A stretch of DNA of 64,000 nucleotides from an uncultured Porphyromonadaceae bacterium (lineage in GTDB: Bacteria; Bacteroidota; Bacteroidia; Bacteroidales; UBA11471). Location: NCBI GenBank assembly GCA_900542765.1, contig UQOX01000013.1, forward strand, positions 1 to 64,000, read 5' to 3'. Made by a program: the position numbers and the translations under genes. The stretch's first letter is position 1; each line of letters starts with the position of its first letter. The notes beneath the pieces were generated by a model. That model worked only from the letters and a program-made list of their open reading frames with translations. It was not told the origin of the DNA and ran no database searches. Below, one piece after another: positions 1 through 8,857 of this stretch.

Positions 1-307
1 TATAGCGAAAGGTGAGCGCAGAGACAAAAGGAAAACGAAGTTTTCTGCTTTTGGCCATGCCGAACCGAATCCTGTATGCTGAAAATATAGCGAAAGGTGA
101 GCGCAGAGGGCACCGTCATTCCCGCCCACGAGCGGGAATACAACGACCCGGCGTCGGGAGTGCCTGTATGGAATCCCCGTCGAGCACACGGCGGCCTCAC
201 AACGCGACGGCGGCCTCACGCAAAAAGGGGAAACGCCGCTTCTCGCCCGAATAAAATAAAAAAGACTTTTTCTCTCGAAAAACAAGGTTTCACATCGTAA
301 CACGATT
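1..307. repeat. Intergenic repeat patch at the left window edge
   Basis: No convincing gene lies here. A 23-bp sequence beginning TATAGCGAAAGG occurs at 1-23 and again, identical, at 86-108. Between the copies is an inverted repeat (GAAAAC/GTTTTC at 31-36 and 40-45, extended by AAAAG/CTTTT at 26-30 and 48-52). ATTCCCGC (118-125) faces GCGGGAAT (132-139) across 6 nt, a REP-like hairpin, and ACGGCGGCCTCAC is repeated at 188-200 and 207-219. The density of short repeats suggests a dispersed intergenic repeat family. The left end is cut by the window, so its full extent is unknown. Confidence 0.6.
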
Positions 308-1588
308 ATGGAAAAACTCCTGTATTATATGTGGGAACAGCGACTGCTGAGCCATGTGCCGGCGCTGACCACCCGGGGCGAGGCCATCGAGGTCGTCGAC
401 CCGGGTCGGCGCAACCCGAATGCCGGTCCCGACTTCTTCAACGCCAAGGTGCGCATCGGCGACCGCTTGTGGGCGGGCAATGTGGAGATGCACCTGCGGG
501 CAAGCGACTGGACGGTGCACGGACACTCGGCCGACAAAGCCTACGACTCGGTGGTGCTGCACGTCGTGACCGAAGCCGATGCCGAGGTGTTCCGCTCCAA
601 CGGCGAGGCGGTGCCGCAATGGGTCGTACCCATTCCACCGGCATTGCAGGACGACTATGCCTTCCTCACCTCGCAGAGCGAATTGCTGCCCTGCCGCGAA
701 CGCATCGGTGAGCTCCCGCCCCTTTTTCTCACCGACTGGCTCACCGCCCTCGCACTCGAACGCCTGCAACAGAAGAGCGGCCGCATCGACGACCTGCTCG
801 CACAGCACCAGGGCAACTGGGAAGAGGTGTGCTACATCACCCTGGCCCGGAGCATGGGCTTCGGGGTGAACAGCGATGCCTTCGAGCGGCTGGCACGCAG
901 CCTGCCGCTGCTCTTCCTGCAAAAGCATGCCGACTCGCTGCTGCAAATCGAGGCATTCCTCTTCGGGCAGGCCGGTCTGCTCGACCGTGAAAAGGGAACT
1001 GCCGACCCCTATGCCTCGCGTCTGAGCCGGGAGTATGACTTCCTGCGCGACAAATTCTCGCTCACGCCCATCGACCCGACAGCCTGGAAATTCATGCGGC
1101 TGCGCCCGGCCAACTTTCCCCACCAGCGCATCGCCCTGCTGGCGCAACTCATACACCGGGGATTCACCCTCTTTGCCCGCCTGCTCGAATGCGAAGACGA
1201 GAAGGCCATACAATCGCTTTTCGACATTCACCTCGAAGGTTATTGGGACACGCACTACTCCTTCGGCGTGGAATCTCCGCCCCGCATCAAGACACTGGGT
1301 CGGGGTGCCGTGCGGCTGCTCATCATCAACTGTGTGGCTCCCCTGCTCTACGCCTACGCGACACGCATCGGGAGCGAAATCTTCGCCGACCGGGCCATGC
1401 GGTTGCTCGAAAGCCTGCCGGCCGAAGACAACCACATCGTGCGCCGCGTGTCGGCAGCCGGTATCGTCATGGAGTCGGCGCTCGACAGCCAGGCAGCCCT
1501 GCAACTCTACACCGCCTACTGCGAACCGCACAAGTGCATCTATTGCCGCATAGGACACCGGCTGCTCGCCCGCCGGGAGAAAAAGTAA
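308..1588 (+). CDS. DUF2851 family protein
   Basis: A 426-residue protein of the DUF2851 family, known mainly from Bacteroidetes, with no established function. The N-terminus (MEKLLYYMWEQRLL) and the conserved stretch around residues 30-60 (DPGRRNPNAGPDFFNAKVRI, then GNVEMHLRASDW) are typical. The C-terminus ends in a CIYCRIGHRLL segment whose two closely spaced cysteines could bind metal; this is inference. There is no signal peptide or membrane segment, so it is probably cytosolic. It stands alone, facing pnp across a terminator hairpin. The ATG at 308 gives the full family length. Confidence 0.85.
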   Translation: MEKLLYYMWEQRLLSHVPALTTRGEAIEVVDPGRRNPNAGPDFFNAKVRIGDRLWAGNVEMHLRASDWTVHGHSADKAYDSVVLHVVTEADAEVFRSNGEAVPQWVVPIPPALQDDYAFLTSQSELLPCRERIGELPPLFLTDWLTALALERLQQKSGRIDDLLAQHQGNWEEVCYITLARSMGFGVNSDAFERLARSLPLLFLQKHADSLLQIEAFLFGQAGLLDREKGTADPYASRLSREYDFLRDKFSLTPIDPTAWKFMRLRPANFPHQRIALLAQLIHRGFTLFARLLECEDEKAIQSLFDIHLEGYWDTHYSFGVESPPRIKTLGRGAVRLLIINCVAPLLYAYATRIGSEIFADRAMRLLESLPAEDNHIVRRVSAAGIVMESALDSQAALQLYTAYCEPHKCIYCRIGHRLLARREKK

Positions 1589-1700
1589 CCGGGGCATCGT
1601 TCTCCTTCACGCCCAAGCCCGGTGCCGGCTTCCACAAGGGCTTTTCTTGCCCCTCAAAAGCGGACCTCTTGCACGGCCTTTACACTGAGCAGAAGAAAGA

Positions 1701-1731
1701 AAAACGGGGTGGCACCATGTGTGCCACCCCG
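1701..1731 (-). terminator. Rho-independent terminator of pnp
   Basis: A perfect 11-bp stem (1705-1715 with 1721-1731) around a 5-nt loop is followed on the minus strand by a T-rich tract. It lies about 30 nt beyond the pnp stop codon. Confidence 0.85.
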
Positions 1732-1763
1732 TTGCAGGTTAAGCGGTGCAGATACCGCTCGCA

Positions 1764-3962
1764 TTAGTCTTTCTTCTCACGACGCGGACGGTGATAGTGA
1801 TTGCCACCGTTTCCGCCGCCATTGCCTTCGCGACGCTCGGGCATTCCCTCGGGACGCGGTTGCAACTCTTTCATCGAGAGACGGAACTTACCGGTCTTGG
1901 GGTCGATTTCGATGAGTTTCACGGTCACTTCATCACCCTCTTTCAGGCCGGACTCTTCCATCGTTTCGAGACGTTTCCAGCAAATTTCGGAGATGTGGAG
2001 CAGGCCTTCCTTGCCGGGCATGAACTCAACAAAGGCACCGAAGGGAAGTATCGATTTCACCTTTCCGGTATATACTTCGCCCACTTCGGGAATGGCTACG
2101 ATGCTCTTGATGCGGGCCAATGCGGCATTGATGGCATCGCGGTCGGGAGCAGCCACTTCGACACGACCCACACCGTCGATTTCGTCGATGGTGACAATGG
2201 CACCGGTCTCTTCCTGAATACCTTGAATGATCTTACCGCCCGGGCCAATAACAGCACCAATCATGTCCTTGGGTATTTCGATGACTTCGATGCGAGGAAC
2301 ATGAGGCTTGAACTCGGCACGCGGTTCGGGTATGGTTTCGAGCAGTTTGTCGAGGATATACATACGTCCTTCCTTGGCTTGGTTGAGGGCCTTTTCGAGT
2401 ACTTCGTAAGAGAGGCCGTCGACCTTGATGTCCATCTGCGTGGCGGTGATACCGTCGCGGGTACCCGTCACCTTGAAGTCCATGTCGCCGAGGTGGTCTT
2501 CGTCACCGAGAATATCGGAGAGAACGGCATATTTCACATTGTCCTTGTCGGTAATCAATCCCATGGCGATACCCGACACCGGTTTCTTGATTTTCACACC
2601 GGCGTCCATGAGGGCGAGGGTTCCGGCACAAACGGTGGCCATCGACGACGAACCGTTCGATTCGAGAATATCCGACACGATGCGGATTACATAGGGATAG
2701 TCATCGGGAATCATGCGTTTGAGGGCGCGGTTGGCCAAGTTTCCGTGACCTATCTCGCGACGGCCTACGCCGCGGCTGGCCTTGGCTTCACCGGTCGAGA
2801 ACGGCGGGAAGTTATAGTGAAGGAGGAAACGGTCGCGACTCTGGTCGAGTACATCGTCGACGATTTTCTCATCGAGCTTCGTACCGAGGGTAACGGTCGA
2901 GAGCGATTGGGTCTCGCCACGGGTGAAAATCGACGAACCGTGAGGACCGGGCAAATAGTCGACTTCGCACCAGATGGGACGTATCTGCGTCGTGGTGCGG
3001 CCGTCGAGACGCTGGCCTTCGTCGAGAATGCAGCGGCGCATGGCCTCTTTCTCCACGTCGTGATAGTAACGTTTCACCAGGTCTTTCTTGGCCTCGGCCT
3101 CTTCGGGCTCCATGGCAGCGAGGTATTTATCGACGATGGCGTCGAAAGCGTCGCTGCGGGCGTGCTTGTTGGTATTTCCCGAGCGGGCGATGGCATACGC
3201 TTCGTCATAGCATTTGGCCCAAACGTCCTTGCGCAACTCTTCGTCATTGACTTCGTGGCAGTATTCGCGTTTTACGGTCGAACCTACCTCTTCGGCCAAC
3301 TCCATCTGTGCCTTGCACTGTACCTTGATGGCATCGTGGGCAAATTTCATGGCAGCGAGCAGGTCGGCCTCCGAAACCTCGTTCATTTCACCTTCGACCA
3401 TCATGATGTTTTCGTAGGTGGCACCTACCATGATGTCCATATCGGCACGTTCGAGTTCCTCAAAGGTGGGGTTCACCTTGAACTGTCCGTCGATGCGGGC
3501 CACCCGCACTTCGGAGATGGGGCCGTTGAACGGTATGTCCGAGACGGCAAGAGCAGCCGAAGCAGCCAGCCCGGCCAAGGCATCGGGCATGTCTTTTCCG
3601 TCGGAAGAGAAAAGCATCACATTGACAAACGTGTCGGCGTGATAATTATCGGGGAACAAGGGACGCAACGCACGGTCGACGAGACGAGCCGTGAGGATTT
3701 CATAATCCGAAGCACGACCCTCGCGACGGGTGAATCCGCCGGGGAAACGGCCGATGGCCGAATATCTTTCTTTATACTCCACCTGCAAAGGCATGAAATC
3801 GACGCCTTCGCCGGCCTCTTTGGCCGATACGACGGTGGCCAGCAACATGGTGTTGCCCATGCGCACCTCTACGGCGCCGTCGGCCTGCTTGGCCAACTTT
3901 CCGGTTTCGATGGTGATGGTTCTTCCATCGCCCAAATCAATTGTTTTCTTTACAATTTTCAT
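1764..3962 (-). CDS. pnp: Polyribonucleotide nucleotidyltransferase (PNPase)
   Basis: A 732-residue phosphorolytic 3'-5' exoribonuclease that degrades mRNA to nucleoside diphosphates. It has two RNase PH domains: the first holds the [13 protein letters not shown] signature near residue 75, the second the catalytic-side motif [11 protein letters not shown] near 440. A helical linker separates them. A KH domain follows ([16 protein letters not shown], near residue 570), then an S1 domain ([21 protein letters not shown]). The tail after S1 is rich in Gly, Asn, Arg and Lys. The length is normal for the family. Transcription is leftward from a TAnnTTTG box at 3994-4001 and ends at the hairpin at 1705-1731. 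It is monocistronic here, not coupled to rpsO as in enterobacteria. Confidence 0.97.
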   Translation of the reverse strand: MKIVKKTIDLGDGRTITIETGKLAKQADGAVEVRMGNTMLLATVVSAKEAGEGVDFMPLQVEYKERYSAIGRFPGGFTRREGRASDYEILTARLVDRALRPLFPDNYHADTFVNVMLFSSDGKDMPDALAGLAASAALAVSDIPFNGPISEVRVARIDGQFKVNPTFEELERADMDIMVGATYENIMMVEGEMNEVSEADLLAAMKFAHDAIKVQCKAQMELAEEVGSTVKREYCHEVNDEELRKDVWAKCYDEAYAIARSGNTNKHARSDAFDAIVDKYLAAMEPEEAEAKKDLVKRYYHDVEKEAMRRCILDEGQRLDGRTTTQIRPIWCEVDYLPGPHGSSIFTRGETQSLSTVTLGTKLDEKIVDDVLDQSRDRFLLHYNFPPFSTGEAKASRGVGRREIGHGNLANRALKRMIPDDYPYVIRIVSDILESNGSSSMATVCAGTLALMDAGVKIKKPVSGIAMGLITDKDNVKYAVLSDILGDEDHLGDMDFKVTGTRDGITATQMDIKVDGLSYEVLEKALNQAKEGRMYILDKLLETIPEPRAEFKPHVPRIEVIEIPKDMIGAVIGPGGKIIQGIQEETGAIVTIDEIDGVGRVEVAAPDRDAINAALARIKSIVAIPEVGEVYTGKVKSILPFGAFVEFMPGKEGLLHISEICWKRLETMEESGLKEGDEVTVKLIEIDPKTGKFRLSMKELQPRPEGMPERREGNGGGNGGNHYHRPRREKKD

Positions 3963-3993
3963 TTTCTATTTCTTCTAACTTCTAAAAATCAGG

Positions 3994-4001
3994 CAAAGAT
4001 A
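3994..4001 (-). promoter_or_regulatory. Candidate -7 box of pnp
   Basis: TATCTTTG on the minus strand matches the Bacteroidales -7 consensus TAnnTTTG, 32 nt before the pnp ATG. No clear TTTG lies at the -33 distance. Confidence 0.5.
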
Positions 4002-4248
4002 AGCAAAATTTATGGGCCGATTGTGTTATTGATATGAAAATCTCATTAAAAACGAGCCATTTGGAGGGTCTTTTTGTCACAGGAGCGTTTCCACGGTCTA
4101 TTTTTCACCTTCCGATTTATATGGCCGAAGGCTAAAAAAGGGTGGCAGGAGAAGCGCCCGGCAGGTTTGATATTCCGTTCAATTTTTCTATTTTTGAAGG
4201 AGATAGATGACGACCCGTCCCGGTCATGCGTGAAAACTTCCGCTCCCG

Positions 4249-4280
4249 TTTGCTTCTGCCCTCGTCTTTTTCTATCTTTG
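4249..4280 (+). promoter_or_regulatory. Bacteroidales-type promoter of the DUF4369/thioredoxin-fold lipoprotein
   Basis: TTTG (4249-4252), a 20-bp spacer and TATCTTTG (4273-4280) match both boxes of the primary sigma factor promoter of Bacteroidetes. The start codon follows 23 nt later. Confidence 0.75.
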
Positions 4281-4303
4281 TGCTGGAAACAATCGCTTTA
4301 CCC

Positions 4304-5461
4304 ATGACAAAAAAATTCTTTCCCATACTCTTGCTGGCTTTCCTGGTCAGCGGTTGCCACCGCAACGATTTCCATATCGAAGGGCACATTGCCGGCAGCG
4401 AAGGCAAAACCCTCTACTTCGAAGCCGTAAAACTCACCGGCACGGAATTGCTCGACTCGACAAAACTCCCGACCGACGGGGCATTCTCGTTTGCAGCAGC
4501 AGGCACCCCCTATCCCGAGTTTTATCGGCTGCGGCTCGACAACTCCTATATCCACCTGGCGGTCGACTCGACCGAGACGATAACCGTGGAGATACCCGGG
4601 TTGCCCATCGCCGCCGATTACCAGGTGTCGGGCTCGGAAGAGAGTGAGAAGATACGCCACATCGCCGATGCCGGAAACGCCCTGAAAGGCGCCATCGAAA
4701 AAGCGTCGCGGCAACGCATCACCTCGACCGACCAACAGCGACGGATTCTCGAAGGACTGCAAGACGAGGTGCGCCGCTACAAAGAGACCGTCATTCCCTA
4801 CATCGTCGAGAACCCGGCCTCCCCGTCGGCCTACTTCGCCATCTTCCAGCAGGTCAACGGGCTCGACATCTTCGACCGCACCAAGCGCGAAGACTACCGC
4901 TACATCTTGACCGTCGCCAACGCCTACAACACCTTCCTGCCCGAATCGCCCCGCACACAGCACCTCTACCGCCTCGCCCTGGCCATCTTGCAGAACGAGC
5001 GCGAAGCCAAGCAGGAAGCCGACAAAGAACCGCAGATGCCCGCAGCCAACGAGGTTTCGCTCATCGACATCGCCTTGCCCGACCTGTATGGGAAGATACG
5101 CCGCCTGAGCGACCTCAAAGGAAAAGTCGTGCTCCTCGATTTCTCGGCTTACGAAGGCAAATACTCCCCCGACTACAACCGCGCCCTGGCTCAACTCTAC
5201 CAGAAATACCACCGGCAAGGTCTCGAAATCTACCAGGTATCCATCGACCCCAACGAAAACCTCTGGCAGGTATCGGCCGACAACCTCCCGTGGATTTGCG
5301 TGCGCGACGCCGACACGACCCGCTCCCGCGCCGCTCTCTCCTACAACGTGCAGTCGCTCCCCACGGCATTTCTCATCGACCGCCAGAACACCTTGCAACA
5401 GCGCGTGGCCAAACTTTCAGACCTGCCGCAGGCCATAGAAAAGTTACTCAAACAAAAATAA
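4304..5461 (+). CDS. DUF4369-type lipoprotein with thioredoxin-like domain lacking CxxC
   Basis: A 385-residue predicted lipoprotein: residues 1-18 form a signal peptide ending in the lipobox V-S-G-C18. Residues 22-105 resemble the DUF4369 beta domain, 110-245 are helical, and 250-385 have a thioredoxin/AhpC-TSA fold. The usual WCxxC segment is replaced by FSAYEGKYSP (280-289), with no cysteine at either redox position, whereas the cis-proline loop (SLPTAFLID, P353) is kept. Disulfide exchange is therefore unlikely; a binding or envelope structural role is more plausible (inference). The start at 4304 is chosen because it begins the signal peptide and follows the promoter; an in-frame ATG at 4226 lies upstream of that promoter. 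Confidence 0.85.
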   Translation: MTKKFFPILLLAFLVSGCHRNDFHIEGHIAGSEGKTLYFEAVKLTGTELLDSTKLPTDGAFSFAAAGTPYPEFYRLRLDNSYIHLAVDSTETITVEIPGLPIAADYQVSGSEESEKIRHIADAGNALKGAIEKASRQRITSTDQQRRILEGLQDEVRRYKETVIPYIVENPASPSAYFAIFQQVNGLDIFDRTKREDYRYILTVANAYNTFLPESPRTQHLYRLALAILQNEREAKQEADKEPQMPAANEVSLIDIALPDLYGKIRRLSDLKGKVVLLDFSAYEGKYSPDYNRALAQLYQKYHRQGLEIYQVSIDPNENLWQVSADNLPWICVRDADTTRSRAALSYNVQSLPTAFLIDRQNTLQQRVAKLSDLPQAIEKLLKQK

Positions 5462-5485
5462 TTGCGCTCGATTTTGCCCAATTTA

Positions 5486-5517
5486 TTTGGAATATCGAAA
5501 AAAAGAGATTATCTTCG
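5486..5517 (+). promoter_or_regulatory. Candidate promoter of greA
   Basis: TTTG (5486-5489), a 20-bp spacer and TATCTTCG (5510-5517; 7 of 8 consensus positions when N positions are counted as matches) precede greA by about 120 nt, implying a long leader. Confidence 0.5.
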
Positions 5518-5640
5518 CCACATATTGATAAGAGAACAGAGAGTTCCGGTTGTGCACAGCCGGGATTCTTTTTTGTTATCCCTTATCGCTAACACAGATT
5601 ATCAACAATGCCCAAAATCAAAGTATAGGAGAATTTTCTT

Positions 5641-6111
5641 ATGGCTATCGTGTACATGACCGAAGAAGGTTATAAAAAAATGATGGAAGAGATCAACTAT
5701 CTCGAATCGGTAAAACGCCCCGAAATCTCGCGCCAGATTGCAGAAGCCCGAGACAAAGGCGATTTGTCGGAAAACGCCGAATACGACGCCGCCAAAGAGG
5801 CGCAAGGTCTGCTCGAAATGAAAATTTCGCAGCTCAAAGACAAAGTGGCCAATGCCCGCATCATCGACGACTCGAAACTGAACACCCACACGGTGCAAAT
5901 CCTGAACCGCGTCAAAATAAAAAACACCAAAAACAACATGATGATGGAATATACCATCGTCACCGAAAGCGAAGCCAACCTCAAAGAGGGCAAGATCGCA
6001 TCGAGTACCCCCATTGCGCAGGGTCTGCTGGGAAAGAAAATCGGCGACATCGTCGAAATAAAAGTTCCCTCGGGCACCATGACGTTCGAGATTGTAAACA
6101 TTTCCATCTGA
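5641..6111 (+). CDS. greA: Transcription elongation factor GreA
   Basis: A 156-residue GreA that rescues backtracked RNA polymerase by stimulating transcript cleavage through the secondary channel. The N-terminal coiled coil (about 10-75) carries the acidic tip motif GDLSENAEYDAAKE near residues 40-53, where the conserved Asp and Glu hold the catalytic metal. The C-terminal FKBP-like domain ends with GTMTFEIVNISI. The length is standard. The HIT gene follows 67 nt downstream on the same strand, so the two are probably co-transcribed. Confidence 0.96.
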   Translation: MAIVYMTEEGYKKMMEEINYLESVKRPEISRQIAEARDKGDLSENAEYDAAKEAQGLLEMKISQLKDKVANARIIDDSKLNTHTVQILNRVKIKNTKNNMMMEYTIVTESEANLKEGKIASSTPIAQGLLGKKIGDIVEIKVPSGTMTFEIVNISI

Positions 6112-6178
6112 GGCGCGACGGCTTCTTATCGCCAAGCCCCGCACCCATACCCCGTCCGTTAAAAAAACCGATTGCAAT

Positions 6179-6574
6179 ATGCCTACTATTTTCAGCCGCA
6201 TCGTAGCCGGAGAGATACCCTGCTACAAAATAGCCGAAGACGAAAGAAACTTCGCCTTCCTCGACATCAATCCCCTCGCCAAAGGCCACACGCTGGTCAT
6301 TCCCAAAGCCGAAGGCGACTATCTCTTCGCCATGGACGACGAAGCCTACGTCTCGCTGCAACTCTTTGCCAAGAAAGTGGCCCACGCCATCGAAAAGGCA
6401 ATTCCCTGCCAACGCGTCGGCGTGGCCGTGATGGGTCTCGAAGTGCCGCACACCCACATACACCTCATACCCATCAACAAAGAGAGCGACATGATTATCT
6501 CCAACCCCAAACTGGCACTGGCTCCCGAAGAGATGCAGGCCATCGCCGCCGCCATCGCGGCCGAAATGAAATAG
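6179..6574 (+). CDS. HIT family nucleotide-binding hydrolase
   Basis: A 131-residue histidine-triad protein. The N-terminus (MPTIFSRIVAGEIPCYKIAE) and the HTHIHL triad near residues 92-97 are canonical for the Hint branch, which hydrolyses nucleoside phosphoramidates and acyl-adenylates. It is cytosolic and small. It follows greA, and a strong hairpin (6765-6801) about 190 nt downstream probably ends the transcript. The exact substrate cannot be read from sequence. Confidence 0.93.
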   Translation: MPTIFSRIVAGEIPCYKIAEDERNFAFLDINPLAKGHTLVIPKAEGDYLFAMDDEAYVSLQLFAKKVAHAIEKAIPCQRVGVAVMGLEVPHTHIHLIPINKESDMIISNPKLALAPEEMQAIAAAIAAEMK

Positions 6575-6764
6575 CCTCGCCGCCCTCTTGTGACAGGCCG
6601 GCTCCGTCATAAAGGAAAGGAAGCCGGCAAGAAAGAAACCTCCCGCCGACAACGAAAACGTCATCGGCGGCCATCGCTATACGATAGGAACAATATCCAC
6701 GCCAACCCCATAAAAGCCCGGCGTTCTCTTTTCGAAAAGAACCACTTCAAAGAGAGAGAGAGAG

Positions 6765-6801
6765 AAAATATGGCTCCGGAGAGTATCCGGGGCCATATTT
6801 T
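6765..6801 (+). terminator. Terminator after greA-HIT
   Basis: A 16-bp stem with one G-U pair (6765-6780 with 6786-6801), loop GAGTA, is flanked by A-rich sequence on the left and T-rich sequence on the right, so it can act on both strands. Confidence 0.75.
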
Positions 6802-6968
6802 TTCTGCCAATGTCTCCGCCCCAACCGGGACAGAACAAGACTCGACTGTGAACACAATGTCACCCCGCCATGCTTCCTTCGCGTCACGAGAGAACTTGTC
6901 GAGACAAGGCGAGACGGGAAAGCCGGCAAACACATCACAGAAATCCGGAATCCCTCCGCTTACTCTAC

Positions 6969-7010
6969 ACCCAAAGGGGGTCGCCTCTGTCGAGGCGACC
7001 CCCTTTGGGT
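6969..7010 (-). terminator. Long perfect hairpin behind the 7034-8761 gene
   Basis: A perfect 19-bp stem (6969-6987 with 6992-7010) with a 4-nt loop lies 24 nt beyond the stop codon of the leftward lipoprotein gene. Its T tract is poor, so it may act as a stabilising 3' hairpin as well as a terminator. Confidence 0.6.
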
Positions 7011-7033
7011 TTCATGCTCTTCCCGCAAGACAA

Positions 7034-8761
7034 TTACCGAACCAGGGCACCGCAGCCGGAGAGACGCAAGGTCCCCTCGGGCTCGACAGCGTGCGTATCC
7101 TGCCCGTCAACCAGGAAAATGACACCGTCGCGGGTGGTAATCAGTGCACGCTCGCCCGACATTTCCACCTGAGAAACTTCCCCTTTGGAAGCCGGCAGTA
7201 CCAGACTCCGCTCGTTGCGGGCATCGAGGCGGGCGCGGAAAAGCCCCTCTTCGGCCGTCGAATAGAGATAACTGTCGGCATAAGGATAGTAGTTCTTGGC
7301 CACAATGAAACTTTCGTCATAGGCTTGACAGTCGGTCGACACCACGTTGCCGTCGGCCGTCCAACAGTAATAGCGATTAGAAGCAGAAATATACACATTG
7401 TCGGTCGTGCGGGTAACGACGATAAAGCTGCCCGGCTCAAAATCGAAATACTGGTGATGGGTGTACCAGCGATAAGAACCGCTCGAAGAGCCCAACTGCT
7501 CGGACTGGTAATACCCCTTGGACGTACGGCGCAACGTGTAAAGGGCTCCTCGCGGCGAAACGAACACCGACGGAGTACCGAAGAAACCCGACGACGGGGT
7601 CCCGCTGTTGGGCTGAATCGTGCACACTGCCTCACCGTCGAGAAGCGTCGACTCGTTCAGGACAATCTTCCCGTCGTAGACCTGCCACGAGAACGAGGCC
7701 GTGTTGGCCGCTCCCACACCTCCGTCATAGACCTGTTCTACCTCCACCACCTGACGCGATTGCCAGTCAAACTCTTCGGCCTCCATCGGCAGGGAAATCA
7801 TGGCGAGGAGGTCCCGGTCGACCCGCAGGCGGTAAATGGGAGCATCGGTCACCGAGGGGCTCCACTCATATTCGGGCATGAAATAGAATTCATCGCCGGA
7901 CTCGCAACGGAACTGCACACCGTACCGGTTGTTGAAGGCCGACGGATAGGCTTCGGCCGCATCTTCCAACGACAAGACAAGGCCATTCTCGGGCAGTAGG
8001 ATAACCGGTCGGGTTACCTCAGACGGCTCGCGATAGGCAATATAATTATCCATCTCGGAATATATCGTATCGACATGCGACACATAGGTGAGGGTGGCAA
8101 AAACGTAACGGTCGGAGATTTTATGAAACGCGTAGAGGCGGGCCCGAGGCAACGGCTGTTGCCGGGCATCGAAACACACGAGCGAGTCGAGCGTGTGGCG
8201 TGTCGTATATTTCATGCCACCGTGAATCACCATTTCGGGCGTGGCTTCGACGGTTTCGAGCAAAGCCAGGGCATCGGACAGGTCAACCCATGCCGGCCGT
8301 CCCGTGTGGAACTCACCCAAGTCGTCGGCCTGCATCTCATAAATACCCACATATCCGAGCAAGAGATTCAGTTCTCCCATTTGGGGAGAATCGGCCCGCG
8401 AAGCGGCGACACGCAGCTCATACTCTCCTTGCAACGATGCGGGCAGCGACACCTTGACATAATAGGCTGCATCAGAACCGGAAACCGGCACATTTCCATC
8501 TCCGTTACCGGCCGGGAGACGGTCTACCACGGTAACATCGTTCATCAGCATATCGTCGAGATAAATCTTCGGGTCGACCAGGCGCGTATAGGTGGTCAAG
8601 GTGAGGGTATCACCCGCTATCGCTTGAAGGTCATAGAAAAAAGAGAATGTCTCGGGCGGATCTATGATAAGACCGTCATCATCGTCTTCGCCGTCGGAAA
8701 AGAAATCGCAAGAAAACATCATCAGAGGCAAACAAAGTAGCCAAAACCATTTTTTCATCAT
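7034..8761 (-). CDS. Unrecognised lipoprotein
   Basis: I do not recognise this 575-residue protein. Residues 1-18 form a signal peptide ending at Cys18 (LMMFSC), followed by an acidic stretch (SDGEDDDDG), so it is probably a surface or periplasmic lipoprotein. The rest is rich in beta-prone segments and aromatic residues; recurrent short blocks in the last 300 residues (for example SPRGALYTLRR, NVYISASNRYYCW, DSYLYSTAEEGLFRARL) could be blades of a propeller, which is inference. There are six or so cysteines beyond the lipid one. A TAnnTTTG box precedes it at 8788-8795. It is monocistronic and divergent from nothing obvious in function. Confidence 0.7.
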   Translation of the reverse strand: MMKKWFWLLCLPLMMFSCDFFSDGEDDDDGLIIDPPETFSFFYDLQAIAGDTLTLTTYTRLVDPKIYLDDMLMNDVTVVDRLPAGNGDGNVPVSGSDAAYYVKVSLPASLQGEYELRVAASRADSPQMGELNLLLGYVGIYEMQADDLGEFHTGRPAWVDLSDALALLETVEATPEMVIHGGMKYTTRHTLDSLVCFDARQQPLPRARLYAFHKISDRYVFATLTYVSHVDTIYSEMDNYIAYREPSEVTRPVILLPENGLVLSLEDAAEAYPSAFNNRYGVQFRCESGDEFYFMPEYEWSPSVTDAPIYRLRVDRDLLAMISLPMEAEEFDWQSRQVVEVEQVYDGGVGAANTASFSWQVYDGKIVLNESTLLDGEAVCTIQPNSGTPSSGFFGTPSVFVSPRGALYTLRRTSKGYYQSEQLGSSSGSYRWYTHHQYFDFEPGSFIVVTRTTDNVYISASNRYYCWTADGNVVSTDCQAYDESFIVAKNYYPYADSYLYSTAEEGLFRARLDARNERSLVLPASKGEVSQVEMSGERALITTRDGVIFLVDGQDTHAVEPEGTLRLSGCGALVR

Positions 8762-8787
8762 AACTCAATGTTTTTTAATATCAAAGA

Positions 8788-8795
8788 CAAAAATA
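8788..8795 (-). promoter_or_regulatory. Candidate -7 box of the 7034-8761 lipoprotein gene
   Basis: TATTTTTG on the minus strand matches TAnnTTTG, 26 nt before the ATG. No TTTG is found at the right -33 spacing. Confidence 0.45.
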
Positions 8796-8857
8796 GGAAT
8801 TTGGAGAGAAATCGCAAGAATTTCTGCCAAAAGTTTTCCATCGTGTCGCTTACCGGC

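Larger units (their letters stand above)
3963..4303. other. Divergent intergenic region between pnp and the lipoprotein gene
   Basis: This 341-bp stretch carries two outward promoters: a TAnnTTTG box for pnp (3994-4001, minus) and a two-box promoter for the downstream lipoprotein (4249-4280, plus). I see no gene or structured RNA in the rest. Confidence 0.6.
6575..7033. other. Hairpin-rich intergenic region between convergent genes
   Basis: These 459 bp hold no convincing gene but several inverted repeats: GCCGGCT/AGCCGGC (6597-6603/6622-6628), an (AG)n purine tract (about 6751-6764), the hairpin at 6765-6801 and the 19-bp hairpin at 6969-7010. The last two are listed as terminators of the converging genes. 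Confidence 0.6.

Noticed and set aside
118..219. Repeats at the left edge considered as a possible CRISPR array.
   Set aside because: Repeat units differ, occur only twice each, and spacing is irregular; no cas gene is present.
1746..4037. A 763-codon open frame on the plus strand opposite pnp, and similar long antisense frames opposite korA, uvrC, metG, polA and the SusC gene.
   Set aside because: They lie exactly opposite genes with clear family motifs, have no recognisable motifs themselves, and are expected from GC-rich codon use that leaves antisense frames without stops.
6751..6764. AG dinucleotide tract as a phase-variation repeat.
   Set aside because: It is intergenic, short, sits next to a terminator stem and is not within a start region or promoter spacer.
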